From positions 744,001 through 808,000 of the forward strand of contig NZ_AP027362.1 in the NCBI RefSeq assembly GCF_030295935.1: 64,000 bases of DNA, read 5' to 3'. Position numbers and translations under genes: made by a program. The DNA is from Thalassotalea piscium. Lineage in GTDB: Bacteria; Pseudomonadota; Gammaproteobacteria; Enterobacterales; Alteromonadaceae. This document shows, piece after piece, positions 8,434 through 17,127 of the stretch. The notes under the pieces were generated by a model. It searched no databases. It had not been told where the DNA came from and worked only from the letters and a program-made list of their open reading frames with translations. The stretch's first letter is position 1. Each line of letters starts with the position of its first letter.

Positions 8434-9660
8434 ATGACAGTGGCATATTCAACTACATCAAAAAGCGTGGATCATTCATCTTTGTTCAATACCGCAAAGG
8501 TTTCTATGCACTCACCTGTATTTGGTGAAGAAACGTCTGAATTACAGCGTGAAACTTATCATGGAGAGCTTGCGCTGTTAAGGCAGCAATCAGAGCAGCT
8601 TGCGCAAGTTATTAATGTTATGCCGTCAGGTGTGATCTTGCTCGATGGTAATGGTGTAGTGGTAAAAATTAATAAAATTGCTAGTCAGTTACTTGATGAG
8701 CCTATTTTAGGCCAACCTTGGTTCGATGTTATTCGTCGCTCATTTAAACCACGGGCAGATGACTGGCATGAAGTGTCACTTAAAGACGGTCGCCGAGTAA
8801 AGCTTGAGATCACTCCATTAGTTGATCAACCGGGTCAGCTAATTTTGATCACAGACCTAACCGAAACACGATTACTGCAAGATAAATTAGGCCAATTACA
8901 ACGTCTATCTTCGCTAGGGCAAATGGTGTCTAAGCTTGCTCATCAAATTAGAACACCGTTATCGGCAGCAATGCTTTATGGTGCAAACCTGAAAAATAAA
9001 AATTTAAAAGTTGAAGATAGAGAAAATTTTCAGCACAAATTAATGTCACGTTTAAACGACCTAGAACAGCAAGTTAATGATATGTTGTTATTTGCTAAAA
9101 GTGGTAAACAACAGGTGGTTGAGCCAATTTCTATTAATGAGCTGGTGTCTGAGTCAAGCAATGGCTTAGAAGCGCTTATTAAAAAAGCCAATGCCACTCT
9201 TACCATAAAACCTTGCCCAGACGATTGTAAAGTTCTGGGAAATAAGCGCGCACTTAATGGTGCCATTGTTAATTTAATTCATAATGCCTTACAAGTGATA
9301 CCTGACAAAGCAAAAATACAAATTGAGTCTCGCTGCCTTGAAGACTACGCATTTATTAGCGTAATAGATAACGGCAAAGGAATTGACAGCGCATTAGCGA
9401 ATAAAATTTTTGAACCTTTTTACACTTCACGAGTTCATGGCACAGGCTTAGGACTTGCTGTTGTCAAATCAGTAGCAAATGCGCATCAAGGTGATGTTAA
9501 ATTACTTAGTGGCCCAAATGAAGGCGCGCATTTTTGTATTAAGTTACCGTTACTGAAATTGAAACAAGAAACAACTGATGAAGTAAAAGCACACCAATAC
9601 CCCCATTATACTGATACCTTTCAGTCAGCTTCACAGGAGAGTACTTATGAATCAGAGTAA
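8434..9660 (+). CDS. flrB: Flagellar sensor histidine kinase FlrB
   Basis: This 408-aa soluble kinase has no membrane segment. A PAS-like domain covers about 55-145 (VMPSGVILLDGNGVVVKIN). The HisKA domain has the phospho-acceptor H170 in KLAHQIRTPLS. The HATPase_c domain has an N box (LIHNALQ), G1 box DNGKGID and G2 box GTGLGLAV. It phosphorylates FlrC to switch on class III genes (basal body, hook, export). It overlaps flrC by 14 nt, so the two are translationally coupled. The length matches the FlrB/FleS family. The last 40 residues are a polar tail of no recognised fold. Confidence 0.95.
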   Translation: MTVAYSTTSKSVDHSSLFNTAKVSMHSPVFGEETSELQRETYHGELALLRQQSEQLAQVINVMPSGVILLDGNGVVVKINKIASQLLDEPILGQPWFDVIRRSFKPRADDWHEVSLKDGRRVKLEITPLVDQPGQLILITDLTETRLLQDKLGQLQRLSSLGQMVSKLAHQIRTPLSAAMLYGANLKNKNLKVEDRENFQHKLMSRLNDLEQQVNDMLLFAKSGKQQVVEPISINELVSESSNGLEALIKKANATLTIKPCPDDCKVLGNKRALNGAIVNLIHNALQVIPDKAKIQIESRCLEDYAFISVIDNGKGIDSALANKIFEPFYTSRVHGTGLGLAVVKSVANAHQGDVKLLSGPNEGAHFCIKLPLLKLKQETTDEVKAHQYPHYTDTFQSASQESTYESE

Positions 9661-10990
9661 AATCTTAGTGGTAGAAGATGATGCTGGTCTAAGAGAAGCG
9701 TTAGTTGATACCTTAACTATCGCAGGTTACCAGTGCATTCAAGCAGAGTCAGGCGAAGCGGCGTTATTGTTATTAAAGAACCACCTTGTTGATCTCGTTG
9801 TCAGCGATGTTCAAATGGGGGGGATGTCGGGACTTTCTTTACTAAAATCAATTAAAAGCGCTAATGCGCAGCTACCTGTATTAATAATGACGGCATACGG
9901 TACTATTGATGATGCAGTGCAAGCGATGAAAGATGGTGCATGTAATTATATGGCTAAGCCATTTGCCCCTGAAGTGCTGCTCAATATGGTGAGCCAATAC
10001 ATACCGTTAGTTATTAATGACGGTGGCGACCCTATTGCACAAGACAAGCAAAGTATTGAGTTATTAAACTTAGCAAGAAAGGTTGCAAGCACAGATGCTT
10101 CCGTGATGGTTTTGGGTCCTAGTGGTTCGGGTAAAGAAGTACTTGCGCAATATGTACATTACCATTCGGCCCGAGCAAGCAAACCTTTTGTTGCTATTAA
10201 TTGTGCAGCTATTCCGGAAAACATGCTCGAAGCAACGTTATTTGGCTATGAAAAAGGTGCGTTTACTGGTGCTATTCAAGCATGTCCAGGTAAGTTTGAA
10301 CAAGCACAAGGTGGCACTATTTTACTTGATGAAATAACCGAAATGGACTTAGGCCTACAAGCTAAGATATTGCGCGTTTTGCAAGAGCGTGAAGTTGAGC
10401 GTTTGGGCGGTCGAAAAACAATACAATTAGATGTTCGGGTAATTGCTACAAGTAATAGAGATTTACGAGAGGCAGTAAAAGAAGGCATATTTAGAGAAGA
10501 TTTATATTATCGCCTTAATGTTTTTCCATTAACCTGGTTACCTTTAGCTGATCGTCGAGATGATATTATTCCATTGGCGCAACACATGGTGGCACGAATT
10601 TGTCAAAAAAATGGGGATGTAATTCCTGAATTTACTGCGTCCGCGCGGAGTAAGTTAATGACTTATCACTGGCCGGGAAATGTGCGTGAATTAGACAACG
10701 TAATGCAACGCGCATTAATTTTGCATAGTGATCAACAAATTGATGCTATAGATATATTAATTGAGAATTTTGATACTGAAATTATTCAAGAGCAGGAAGA
10801 AGTAACTCCAGCTAGCACCGATAAGTTAGGCAGTGAGTTAAAGCTGCAAGAGCATCAAATTATTCTTGATACTTTACATGCCTGTCATGGTAGTAGAAAA
10901 GAAGTCGCTGAACGGTTGGGTATTAGCCCTCGTACTTTACGTTATAAAATAGCGCGTATGCGTGATAGTGGTATTCAAATACCGGCTTAA
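9647..10990 (+). CDS. flrC: Sigma-54 response regulator FlrC
   Basis: This 447-aa protein has a receiver domain with D54 as phospho-acceptor (VVSDVQM), acidic pair E10-D11 and a conserved Lys in MAKPFAPE. The AAA+ domain has Walker A GPSGSGKE and loop GAFTGA. A C-terminal Fis helix-turn-helix follows (KEVAERLGISPRTLRYKIARM). FlrC with FlrB activates the sigma-54 class III promoters, such as the one before fliE. Unlike FlrA, the receiver keeps all catalytic residues, so phospho-control by FlrB is expected. Confidence 0.95.
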   Translation: MNQSKILVVEDDAGLREALVDTLTIAGYQCIQAESGEAALLLLKNHLVDLVVSDVQMGGMSGLSLLKSIKSANAQLPVLIMTAYGTIDDAVQAMKDGACNYMAKPFAPEVLLNMVSQYIPLVINDGGDPIAQDKQSIELLNLARKVASTDASVMVLGPSGSGKEVLAQYVHYHSARASKPFVAINCAAIPENMLEATLFGYEKGAFTGAIQACPGKFEQAQGGTILLDEITEMDLGLQAKILRVLQEREVERLGGRKTIQLDVRVIATSNRDLREAVKEGIFREDLYYRLNVFPLTWLPLADRRDDIIPLAQHMVARICQKNGDVIPEFTASARSKLMTYHWPGNVRELDNVMQRALILHSDQQIDAIDILIENFDTEIIQEQEEVTPASTDKLGSELKLQEHQIILDTLHACHGSRKEVAERLGISPRTLRYKIARMRDSGIQIPA

Positions 10991-11045
10991 GTTATTTAGA
11001 CTATTGCTAAAAAATAGCATTGTTAATAAAAGCTTTATTTTAATT

Positions 11046-11082
11046 AATGGCATATAATCAATTGGTTATGTGCCATTTTTTA
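11046..11082 (+). terminator. Rho-independent terminator after flrC
   Basis: AATGGCATATAA pairs with TTATGTGCCATT over about 12 positions with one G-T or mismatch, followed by a run of six T. It lies 55 nt after the flrC stop and just before the sigma-54 promoter of fliE, separating the two transcription units. Confidence 0.7.
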
Positions 11083-11096
11083 TAGTAAATAACGTT

Positions 11097-11110
11097 GGCA
11101 CTAAGCTTGC
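11097..11110 (+). promoter_or_regulatory. Sigma-54 promoter of the fliE operon
   Basis: TTGGCACTAAGCTTGCTTT is close to the sigma-54 consensus TGGCAC-N5-TTGC. GG is at 11097-11098 and GC at 11109-11110 with 10 bp between, 53 bp upstream of fliE. It is the best-scoring promoter of the window by eye and probably FlrC-dependent. Confidence 0.85.
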
Positions 11111-11163
11111 TTTATTACTCGTAATCGTTAATTAAACAATAAATTGACACAAGAGAGCAGGTT

Positions 11164-11514
11164 ATGGATATCAAAGCAAATTCACTCTACGCACAAATGC
11201 AGAGTATGTCGTTAGAAGCTTCAGGTAAACGCTTTCCCGTTGAAGGCAATAGTGAGCTTGTTAATGCCGTTGCACCTGCAAATAACTCATCTGCAAACTT
11301 CGCGTCTATGTTAAAAGACGCGGTTAATACTGTAAACGACCTACAACAAGATGCTGGTGCTAAACGTACGGCGTTTGAAATGGGCGATCGCAGCGTGACG
11401 TTAGCTGACACTATGATTGCAGCGTCCAAGTCAAGTGTTGCCTTTGATGCAACAGTTCAGGTTCGCAACAAATTTGTTGAAGCCTATAAAGAAATAATGA
11501 GTATGCCAGTTTAG
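11164..11514 (+). CDS. fliE: Flagellar hook-basal body protein FliE
   Basis: This 116-aa protein is the normal size for FliE, the junction between the MS ring and the rod. The C-terminal half holds the family pattern (DRSVTLADTMIAASKSSVAFDATVQVRNKFVEAYKEI, split across residues 75-112). It is preceded by AGAGAGCAGG Shine-Dalgarno-like sequence and leads the fliEFGHIJ operon. FliE is exported by the flagellar type III apparatus without a cleaved signal peptide. Confidence 0.95.
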   Translation: MDIKANSLYAQMQSMSLEASGKRFPVEGNSELVNAVAPANNSSANFASMLKDAVNTVNDLQQDAGAKRTAFEMGDRSVTLADTMIAASKSSVAFDATVQVRNKFVEAYKEIMSMPV

Positions 11515-11564
11515 TGTTACTAAACAACGCAATATCTAAGTAAAGTAAAAGAGCGAGACGTAAC

Positions 11565-13280
11565 ATGGCAGATACAAACACAGCAATGGTTTCATCAGAT
11601 AACAATACCGATTTGGTTGTGAATGAACACGACGATTCAGATATTGATGAGCAAAAATCAGGTTTTGCTGCAGCAATGGGAAATGTTGATGTTTTGCGTC
11701 AAATAACATTAATCATGGCGTTAGCAATATGTTTAGCGATAGCTGTTTTTGTTATTTTGTGGGCAAACCAGCCCGATTATCGCTTTTTAGCAAAGCAACC
11801 TACTGATCAATTAATTAAAACCATGGATTTTCTTGATGCCAATAAGGTTGAGTATACTCAGGAAAATAACACTATTTCGGTGCGTGCAGACGAATATCAG
11901 AGTGTAAAACTATTACTCGCAAGAGAAGGACTAGACGATCAGCCTAAAGCGGGTAATGAAATAATTATGCAAGATATGGGCTTTGGCGTTAGTCAACGCT
12001 TGGAAGGTGAACGCTTAAAGCACTCTCGTGAACAACAATTGGCTCGTACTATTGAAGAGCTGCAGTCTATTACTCGCGCTAAAGTATTATTAGCTATACC
12101 GCGTGAAAATGTTTTTGCTAAACGTAAAAGTTCGCCATCAGCAACAGTTGTATTAACTATGCGCCGAGGACGAATGTTGTCAGAAGAAGAAGTTGACTCG
12201 GTGGTTGATATAGTCGCTTCAGCGGTACAAAGCCTTGATCCAAATAGAGTAACGGTTACTGATCAAAATGGTCGTTTATTAAATTCAGGATCACAAGACT
12301 CCATTTCTTCTCGCTCTAGAAAAGAGTTTGAAATTGAGCAAAAACGTGAAAAAGAGTACATGGAAAAGCTCGACACCATTCTAATTCCAGTGGTTGGTTT
12401 AGGTAATTATACCGCGCAAGTCGACGTAACTATGGATTTTACAAACTCAGAAGAAACACAACGGCGCTATAATCCTGATTTACCTGCACTTAGAAGTGAA
12501 ATGAAAGTTGAAGACAGCACTACGGGTGGCCTGCTAGGCGGTATTCCTGGTGCACTCACTAATCAACCTCCACTAGATTCTAATATTCCAGAGAACGCAG
12601 AAGGTGGACAACAAAAGGCAATGCCAAGTCGTAAACATTTAGAATCTACTAAAAACTATGAGCTTGACGAATCTATTAGCTATGTTAAGCAACAAACAGG
12701 GGTTATCCGTCGAATTAGTGTTTCAGTAGCATTAGACTATATTAATAATGTAGGCCCTGAAGGGCAGATTGATCAAGCACCACGTTCAGCGCAAGAGTTA
12801 GCAAATATTCGTCGCTTGTTGCAAGGTAGTATAGGTTTTGATATGCAACGAGGTGACGCATTAGAGGTCGTTACTTTACCATTCTCACGCCTTGCAGAGC
12901 CTGAATTAATTGAGCCAGCAATTTATGAGCAACCTTGGTTTTGGAAGGCGATTAAACTTGGAGTAGGTGGTTTAGTTATTATTGTGCTAATAATGGCAGT
13001 AGTGCGTCCAATGTTAAAACGCTTAATTTATCCAGATCAATCACCGTCTGATTATGGCGATAAATCACTTGATAGCCACATTGACTTAGGTGATGAAACA
13101 ATGGATATGCTAACATCTGACTTTGATGCAGGCGCTGTTGGCTTTGCACCAGATGGTAGCTTACAGCTACCAGATCTTCACAGAGATGAAGATATATTAA
13201 AAGCGGTTCGTGCCTTAGTTGCCAACGAACCTGAATTATCGTCGCAAGTTGTAAAAAGTTGGTTGAACGAAGATGAGTGA
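11565..13280 (+). CDS. fliF: Flagellar MS-ring protein FliF
   Basis: This 571-aa protein has two membrane segments, at about residues 46-68 and 464-485, flanking a large periplasmic region with YscJ/FliF ring-building motifs (MDFLDANKVEYTQ, LLAREGLDDQPKAG). The cytoplasmic C-terminal tail (ILKAVRALVANEPELSSQVVKSW) is the FliG-binding segment. The length is typical. It overlaps the start of fliG by 8 nt, indicating coupling of the MS ring and switch. A predicted acidic N-terminal extension of about 40 residues precedes the first membrane helix. Confidence 0.97.
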   Translation: MADTNTAMVSSDNNTDLVVNEHDDSDIDEQKSGFAAAMGNVDVLRQITLIMALAICLAIAVFVILWANQPDYRFLAKQPTDQLIKTMDFLDANKVEYTQENNTISVRADEYQSVKLLLAREGLDDQPKAGNEIIMQDMGFGVSQRLEGERLKHSREQQLARTIEELQSITRAKVLLAIPRENVFAKRKSSPSATVVLTMRRGRMLSEEEVDSVVDIVASAVQSLDPNRVTVTDQNGRLLNSGSQDSISSRSRKEFEIEQKREKEYMEKLDTILIPVVGLGNYTAQVDVTMDFTNSEETQRRYNPDLPALRSEMKVEDSTTGGLLGGIPGALTNQPPLDSNIPENAEGGQQKAMPSRKHLESTKNYELDESISYVKQQTGVIRRISVSVALDYINNVGPEGQIDQAPRSAQELANIRRLLQGSIGFDMQRGDALEVVTLPFSRLAEPELIEPAIYEQPWFWKAIKLGVGGLVIIVLIMAVVRPMLKRLIYPDQSPSDYGDKSLDSHIDLGDETMDMLTSDFDAGAVGFAPDGSLQLPDLHRDEDILKAVRALVANEPELSSQVVKSWLNEDE

Positions 13281-14325
13281 TGAAGCCCAAACCCAAACTA
13301 TGAGCGCACCGGCTGGTTTTGATGTTGATAAACTAGACGGCTCCGAAAAAGCGGCCATTTTATTATTAAGCTTGTCGGAAGAAGATGCAGCACAAATTTT
13401 AAAGCATCTTGAGCCGAAGCAAGTTCAGCAAGTCGGCATGATTATGGCGGCGATGGAAGACTTTACGCAAGAAAAAATTACTGCGGTTCATAAGCTTTTT
13501 ATTAACGAAATACAAAACTTTAGTACCATTGGTTTCCAAAGTGAAGAATTTGTTCGTCGAGCATTAACTGCGGCATTAGGTGAAGATAAAGCTGGTAATC
13601 TTATTGATCAAATTGTTATGGGTGGTGGTGCTAAAGGCTTAGATTCATTGAAATGGATGGACTCTAAACAAGTAGCAAATATTATTCGTAATGAGCATCC
13701 TCAAATTCAAACGATTGTACTTTCGTACTTAGAACCCGAGCAGTCAGCTGAAATAATGAGTCAGTTCGCTGATAAAGTGCGCCTTGACTTGATGATGCGT
13801 ATTGCCAACTTAGAAGAAGTACAACCAGCAGCATTACAAGAATTAAATGAAATAATGGAAAAACAATTTGCCGGTCAAGCTGGGGCTCAAGCTGCGAAAA
13901 TGGGTGGTTTAAAAGCGGCTGCAGATATTATGAATTACCTCGATACCAATATTGAAGGGGTCTTAATGGATGCGATTCGTGAGCATGACGAAGAAATGAG
14001 CCAACAAATACAAGACTTAATGTTTGTTTTTGAGAACCTTGCCGATGTAGATGACCGTGGTATACAAGCAATTCTGCGTGAAGTGCAACAAGATGCACTG
14101 ATGAAAGCAATAAAAGGTGCTGACGAAGCATTGAAAGAAAAAATTATGAAAAACATGTCTAAGCGTGCTGCTGAAATGATGATGGATGACTTAGAAGCAA
14201 TGGGCCCTGTGCGCATCAGTGAAGTTGAAGCTGCTCAGAAAGAAATACTGTCAATTGCACGCCGTTTATCTGATGCTGGTGAAATTATGCTCGGCGGAGG
14301 AGGCGGTGGTGATGAGTTCTTATAA
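13273..14325 (+). CDS. fliG: Flagellar motor switch protein FliG
   Basis: This 350-aa protein has the three FliG domains. The N domain binds FliF (SEKAAILLLSLSEEDAAQILKHL), the middle domain carries EHPQIQTIVLSYLEP, which corresponds to the EHPQ motif that contacts FliM, and the C domain has the charged torque helix (DDRGIQAILREVQQDALMKAIKG). A glycine-rich end (GGGGGGDEFL) is usual in this group. It sits at the cytoplasmic face of the rotor and interacts with the stator. Confidence 0.97.
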   Translation: MSDEAQTQTMSAPAGFDVDKLDGSEKAAILLLSLSEEDAAQILKHLEPKQVQQVGMIMAAMEDFTQEKITAVHKLFINEIQNFSTIGFQSEEFVRRALTAALGEDKAGNLIDQIVMGGGAKGLDSLKWMDSKQVANIIRNEHPQIQTIVLSYLEPEQSAEIMSQFADKVRLDLMMRIANLEEVQPAALQELNEIMEKQFAGQAGAQAAKMGGLKAAADIMNYLDTNIEGVLMDAIREHDEEMSQQIQDLMFVFENLADVDDRGIQAILREVQQDALMKAIKGADEALKEKIMKNMSKRAAEMMMDDLEAMGPVRISEVEAAQKEILSIARRLSDAGEIMLGGGGGGDEFL

Positions 14326-14363
14326 TCGATTTAGCTTGTTAGCATACGTACTTTGTTAGCTCT

Positions 14364-15161
14364 ATGAAAAACTTTAATTCAAAGAACCCAGTTGATCATG
14401 TTGTTCAATTAGAAGATGACCAAGAGCTAGATGTATGGTCATTGCCGGATGTGACTCAACAAAAATCGCTCGAAAACGAAAAAACCAATGCTTTTGGTAA
14501 AAAATCAACTTGGGTGTATGAGCCACCAGAAGAGGACGAGCCGGTGCTTGCTCCTCTTACTGCTGATGAAATAGAAGCGATAAGACAAGCGGCACATGAA
14601 GAAGGCTTTAATCAAGGCAAAGAAGAAGGTTTTGTTGCGGGCTTTGAACAAGGACAAAAAACAGGCCACGAAGAAGGCGTTACTAAAGGTCATGAAGAAG
14701 GGCTTGAGCAAGGTCTTTTGCAAAGCAAAGAAGACATTGACCAGCTAACTCAGCAATGGCAACAGTTAATAGAACAGATACATCAGCCAATGCAAGTCGT
14801 TGAAGGTATGGTTGAAGAGCAACTATTACAGTTAGTAGTACAACTAACTGAAGCAATTACCTTGCACGAAGCTAAAACAAATCCAGACATTATTCTCTCT
14901 GCAATAAAAACCGGAATGAAAGCACTTCCAATACAAGAAGCACAAACAAAAATATTACTTCACCCTGATGATATTAAGTTAATTGAAAAAGAAATATCTG
15001 CTGAAGTTATCAGCGAGCAAGGCTGGCGATTATTACCGACACCTCATCTAACTCGTGGTTCTTGCCAAATAGAAAACAGCACCTCTAATATTGACCTTAC
15101 AATAGAGACCAAACTAAAAGAAGTATTGGACTCATTTTTGCAAGAAGCACTACATCAGTAA
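14364..15161 (+). CDS. fliH: Flagellar export ATPase regulator FliH
   Basis: This 265-aa protein has the FliH hallmark: an EG/QG-rich stretch at about residues 82-115 with GxxxG spacing (EGFNQGKEEGFVAGFEQG, then further GHEEG and GLEQG units) forming tightly packed helices. The C-terminal domain binds FliI. The N-terminus (residues 1-50, with the Trp-containing LDVWSLPD) would anchor to FliN/FlhA. It is the stator of the flagellar type III ATPase. Confidence 0.95.
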   Translation: MKNFNSKNPVDHVVQLEDDQELDVWSLPDVTQQKSLENEKTNAFGKKSTWVYEPPEEDEPVLAPLTADEIEAIRQAAHEEGFNQGKEEGFVAGFEQGQKTGHEEGVTKGHEEGLEQGLLQSKEDIDQLTQQWQQLIEQIHQPMQVVEGMVEEQLLQLVVQLTEAITLHEAKTNPDIILSAIKTGMKALPIQEAQTKILLHPDDIKLIEKEISAEVISEQGWRLLPTPHLTRGSCQIENSTSNIDLTIETKLKEVLDSFLQEALHQ

Positions 15162-15201
15162 ATAGTGACCTAAACGTCAAAGAACCAACGGTTTTAATAA
15201 T

Positions 15202-16572
15202 ATGTTTGACACCGAAAAATTGACTAATCGGCTCAAAAACAGCCAGCGCTATGTGCATAAACATCAGTTATCAGTTGCTGGTCGCTTAGTTCGTGTTGTC
15301 GGTTTAACATTGGAAGCTGTAGGTGTGAAAGCATCGGTAGGTAGCCAATGTTTGGTCGAGACGGCACAAGGTGACTTAATCGCTGAAGTCGTTGGTTTTT
15401 CAGGTGACACCACATATTTAATGCCAGAGTTAAGCCTACGCGGTGTTTTACCCGGTGCGCGTGTTGTTCCTGTTAGTAGTAAATCTCGTGTACCGCTGTC
15501 TATGGACTTACTAGGCCGAGTTGTTGATGGTGTCGGCAAACCGCTTGATGGCAAAGGCCCGATAAAAACTGACGAAGCTGCAAACTATAATCCACAATTA
15601 ATTAATCCATTATCACGCCGTGCGATATCCAAGCCCTTGGATGTTGGCGTACGCGCTATTAATAGCTTTATTACTGTGGGGCTAGGCCAACGTATGGGCC
15701 TTTTTGCTGGTTCAGGTGTTGGTAAGAGTGTACTGATGGGAATGATGACCAAAGGCACAACGGCAGATGTTATTGTTGTGGGCTTAGTTGGCGAACGTGG
15801 TCGAGAAGTTAAAGAGTTTATTGAAGAAATATTAGGTGAAGAGGGGCGTGCACGCTCTGTTGTAGTTGCTGCCCCTGCTGATAATTCACCGCTCATGCGT
15901 TTAAAAGGTTGTGAAACTGCAGTGCAAATTAGCGAGTATTTTCGTGATCAGGGCTTAAACGTTCTTTTATTAATTGACTCACTAACTCGATACGCGCAAG
16001 CTCAGCGTGAAATAGCATTAGCTGTGGGTGAACCGCCTGCAACGAAAGGCTACCCACCGTCAGTTTTTTCTAAGTTACCACAATTAGTGGAACGTGCAGG
16101 TAATGGTGGTGCAGGGCAAGGCTCAATTACCGCTTTTTTCACCGTACTTACCGAAGGGGATGACTTACAAGATCCTATTGCTGATGCTGCTCGTGCTATT
16201 TTAGATGGTCACATTGTATTATCACGAGATTTAGCTGATGCAGGTCACTATCCTGCTGTTGATATAGAAGCGTCGATTAGTCGAGTTATGCCAATGGTTA
16301 CAAGCGAAGAACATCAGCAACTAGCGCGACAATTGAAGCAAATGTATTCACTGTATCAACAAAATAAAGACTTAATTTCAATAGGTGCTTATACCCGAGG
16401 TAGCGACCCTCGAATTGATCATGCGATCGAACTTAACCCCGTAATAAAGTTTTTCTTACAACAAAAAATGAATGAAATCATTCCTTATGATCAAAGCTTA
16501 AGCCAGTTACAAGAAATATTACAAGCTGCACAAGCGCATGCTCAAAGTAACACTAATCAAGCTACTAATTAG
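15202..16572 (+). CDS. fliI: Flagellum-specific type III export ATPase FliI
   Basis: This 456-aa F1-beta-like ATPase has Walker A AGSGVGKS (169-176), Walker [19 protein letters not shown] and the family segment [13 protein letters not shown]. The length is standard. It forms the hexamer that, with FliH and FliJ, energises export of rod, hook and filament proteins. It is separated from fliH by 40 nt and from fliJ by 8 nt. Confidence 0.97.
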   Translation: MFDTEKLTNRLKNSQRYVHKHQLSVAGRLVRVVGLTLEAVGVKASVGSQCLVETAQGDLIAEVVGFSGDTTYLMPELSLRGVLPGARVVPVSSKSRVPLSMDLLGRVVDGVGKPLDGKGPIKTDEAANYNPQLINPLSRRAISKPLDVGVRAINSFITVGLGQRMGLFAGSGVGKSVLMGMMTKGTTADVIVVGLVGERGREVKEFIEEILGEEGRARSVVVAAPADNSPLMRLKGCETAVQISEYFRDQGLNVLLLIDSLTRYAQAQREIALAVGEPPATKGYPPSVFSKLPQLVERAGNGGAGQGSITAFFTVLTEGDDLQDPIADAARAILDGHIVLSRDLADAGHYPAVDIEASISRVMPMVTSEEHQQLARQLKQMYSLYQQNKDLISIGAYTRGSDPRIDHAIELNPVIKFFLQQKMNEIIPYDQSLSQLQEILQAAQAHAQSNTNQATN

Positions 16573-16580
16573 GAATTCTA

Positions 16581-17024
16581 ATGTCGCTACAGCAATTAAA
16601 TACCTTATATAAATATGAGTATGACAAAGAGCAAAAAGCAGCGCAGCAGCTACAACTTGCTGAGCAAGATTATCAGCAAAATTTATTAAGGCTTCAAAAT
16701 GTGGGTGACTATCGCCTTGAATATATGAAAAGGTTAGAGCAACGTTCATTAGAAGGAATAGATAGTGCCACCTACCGACACTTTCACGCATTTATTGCCA
16801 AGCTAGATAATGCCGCAGAGCAGGTTGAAATCGCAATTACCCAAGCAAAAGCGCTGGTAGAGCAAAGTAAAAAACTATGGCTTGCACAGCGACAAAAGGT
16901 TAAGGCCGTTGAACAGTTACAACAACAAAAATTAAAGCAAAAAGTAAACCTTGAGAATAAACGGGAGCAAGCCATGTTTGATGAGTTCGCTACACAACAA
17001 TACATTCGTCGACATCATCAATAG
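16581..17024 (+). CDS. fliJ: Flagellar export chaperone FliJ
   Basis: This 147-aa, almost wholly helical coiled-coil protein is rich in Gln, Glu, Lys and Leu. Position directly after fliI and length identify it. FliJ is the central stalk of the export ATPase and a chaperone-escort protein. Sequence identity in this family is weak, so context carries much of the call. It ends the fliE operon. The next gene follows after 103 nt. Confidence 0.9.
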   Translation: MSLQQLNTLYKYEYDKEQKAAQQLQLAEQDYQQNLLRLQNVGDYRLEYMKRLEQRSLEGIDSATYRHFHAFIAKLDNAAEQVEIAITQAKALVEQSKKLWLAQRQKVKAVEQLQQQKLKQKVNLENKREQAMFDEFATQQYIRRHHQ

Positions 17025-17127
17025 ATAACAGAAAGAGTTGGAATGAAAATTGTATGGTTAGGGTAACAGGCAAATAAAGTTATAGCGCTTTACTTGCTGT
17101 AATATTACTTTTTAGCAAAGGTTTGTT

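Noticed and set aside
17035-17060. Possible sigma-54 promoter before fliK (TTGGAATGAAAATTGTAT)
   Set aside because: Spacing is right, but the -12 element reads GT instead of the invariant GC.
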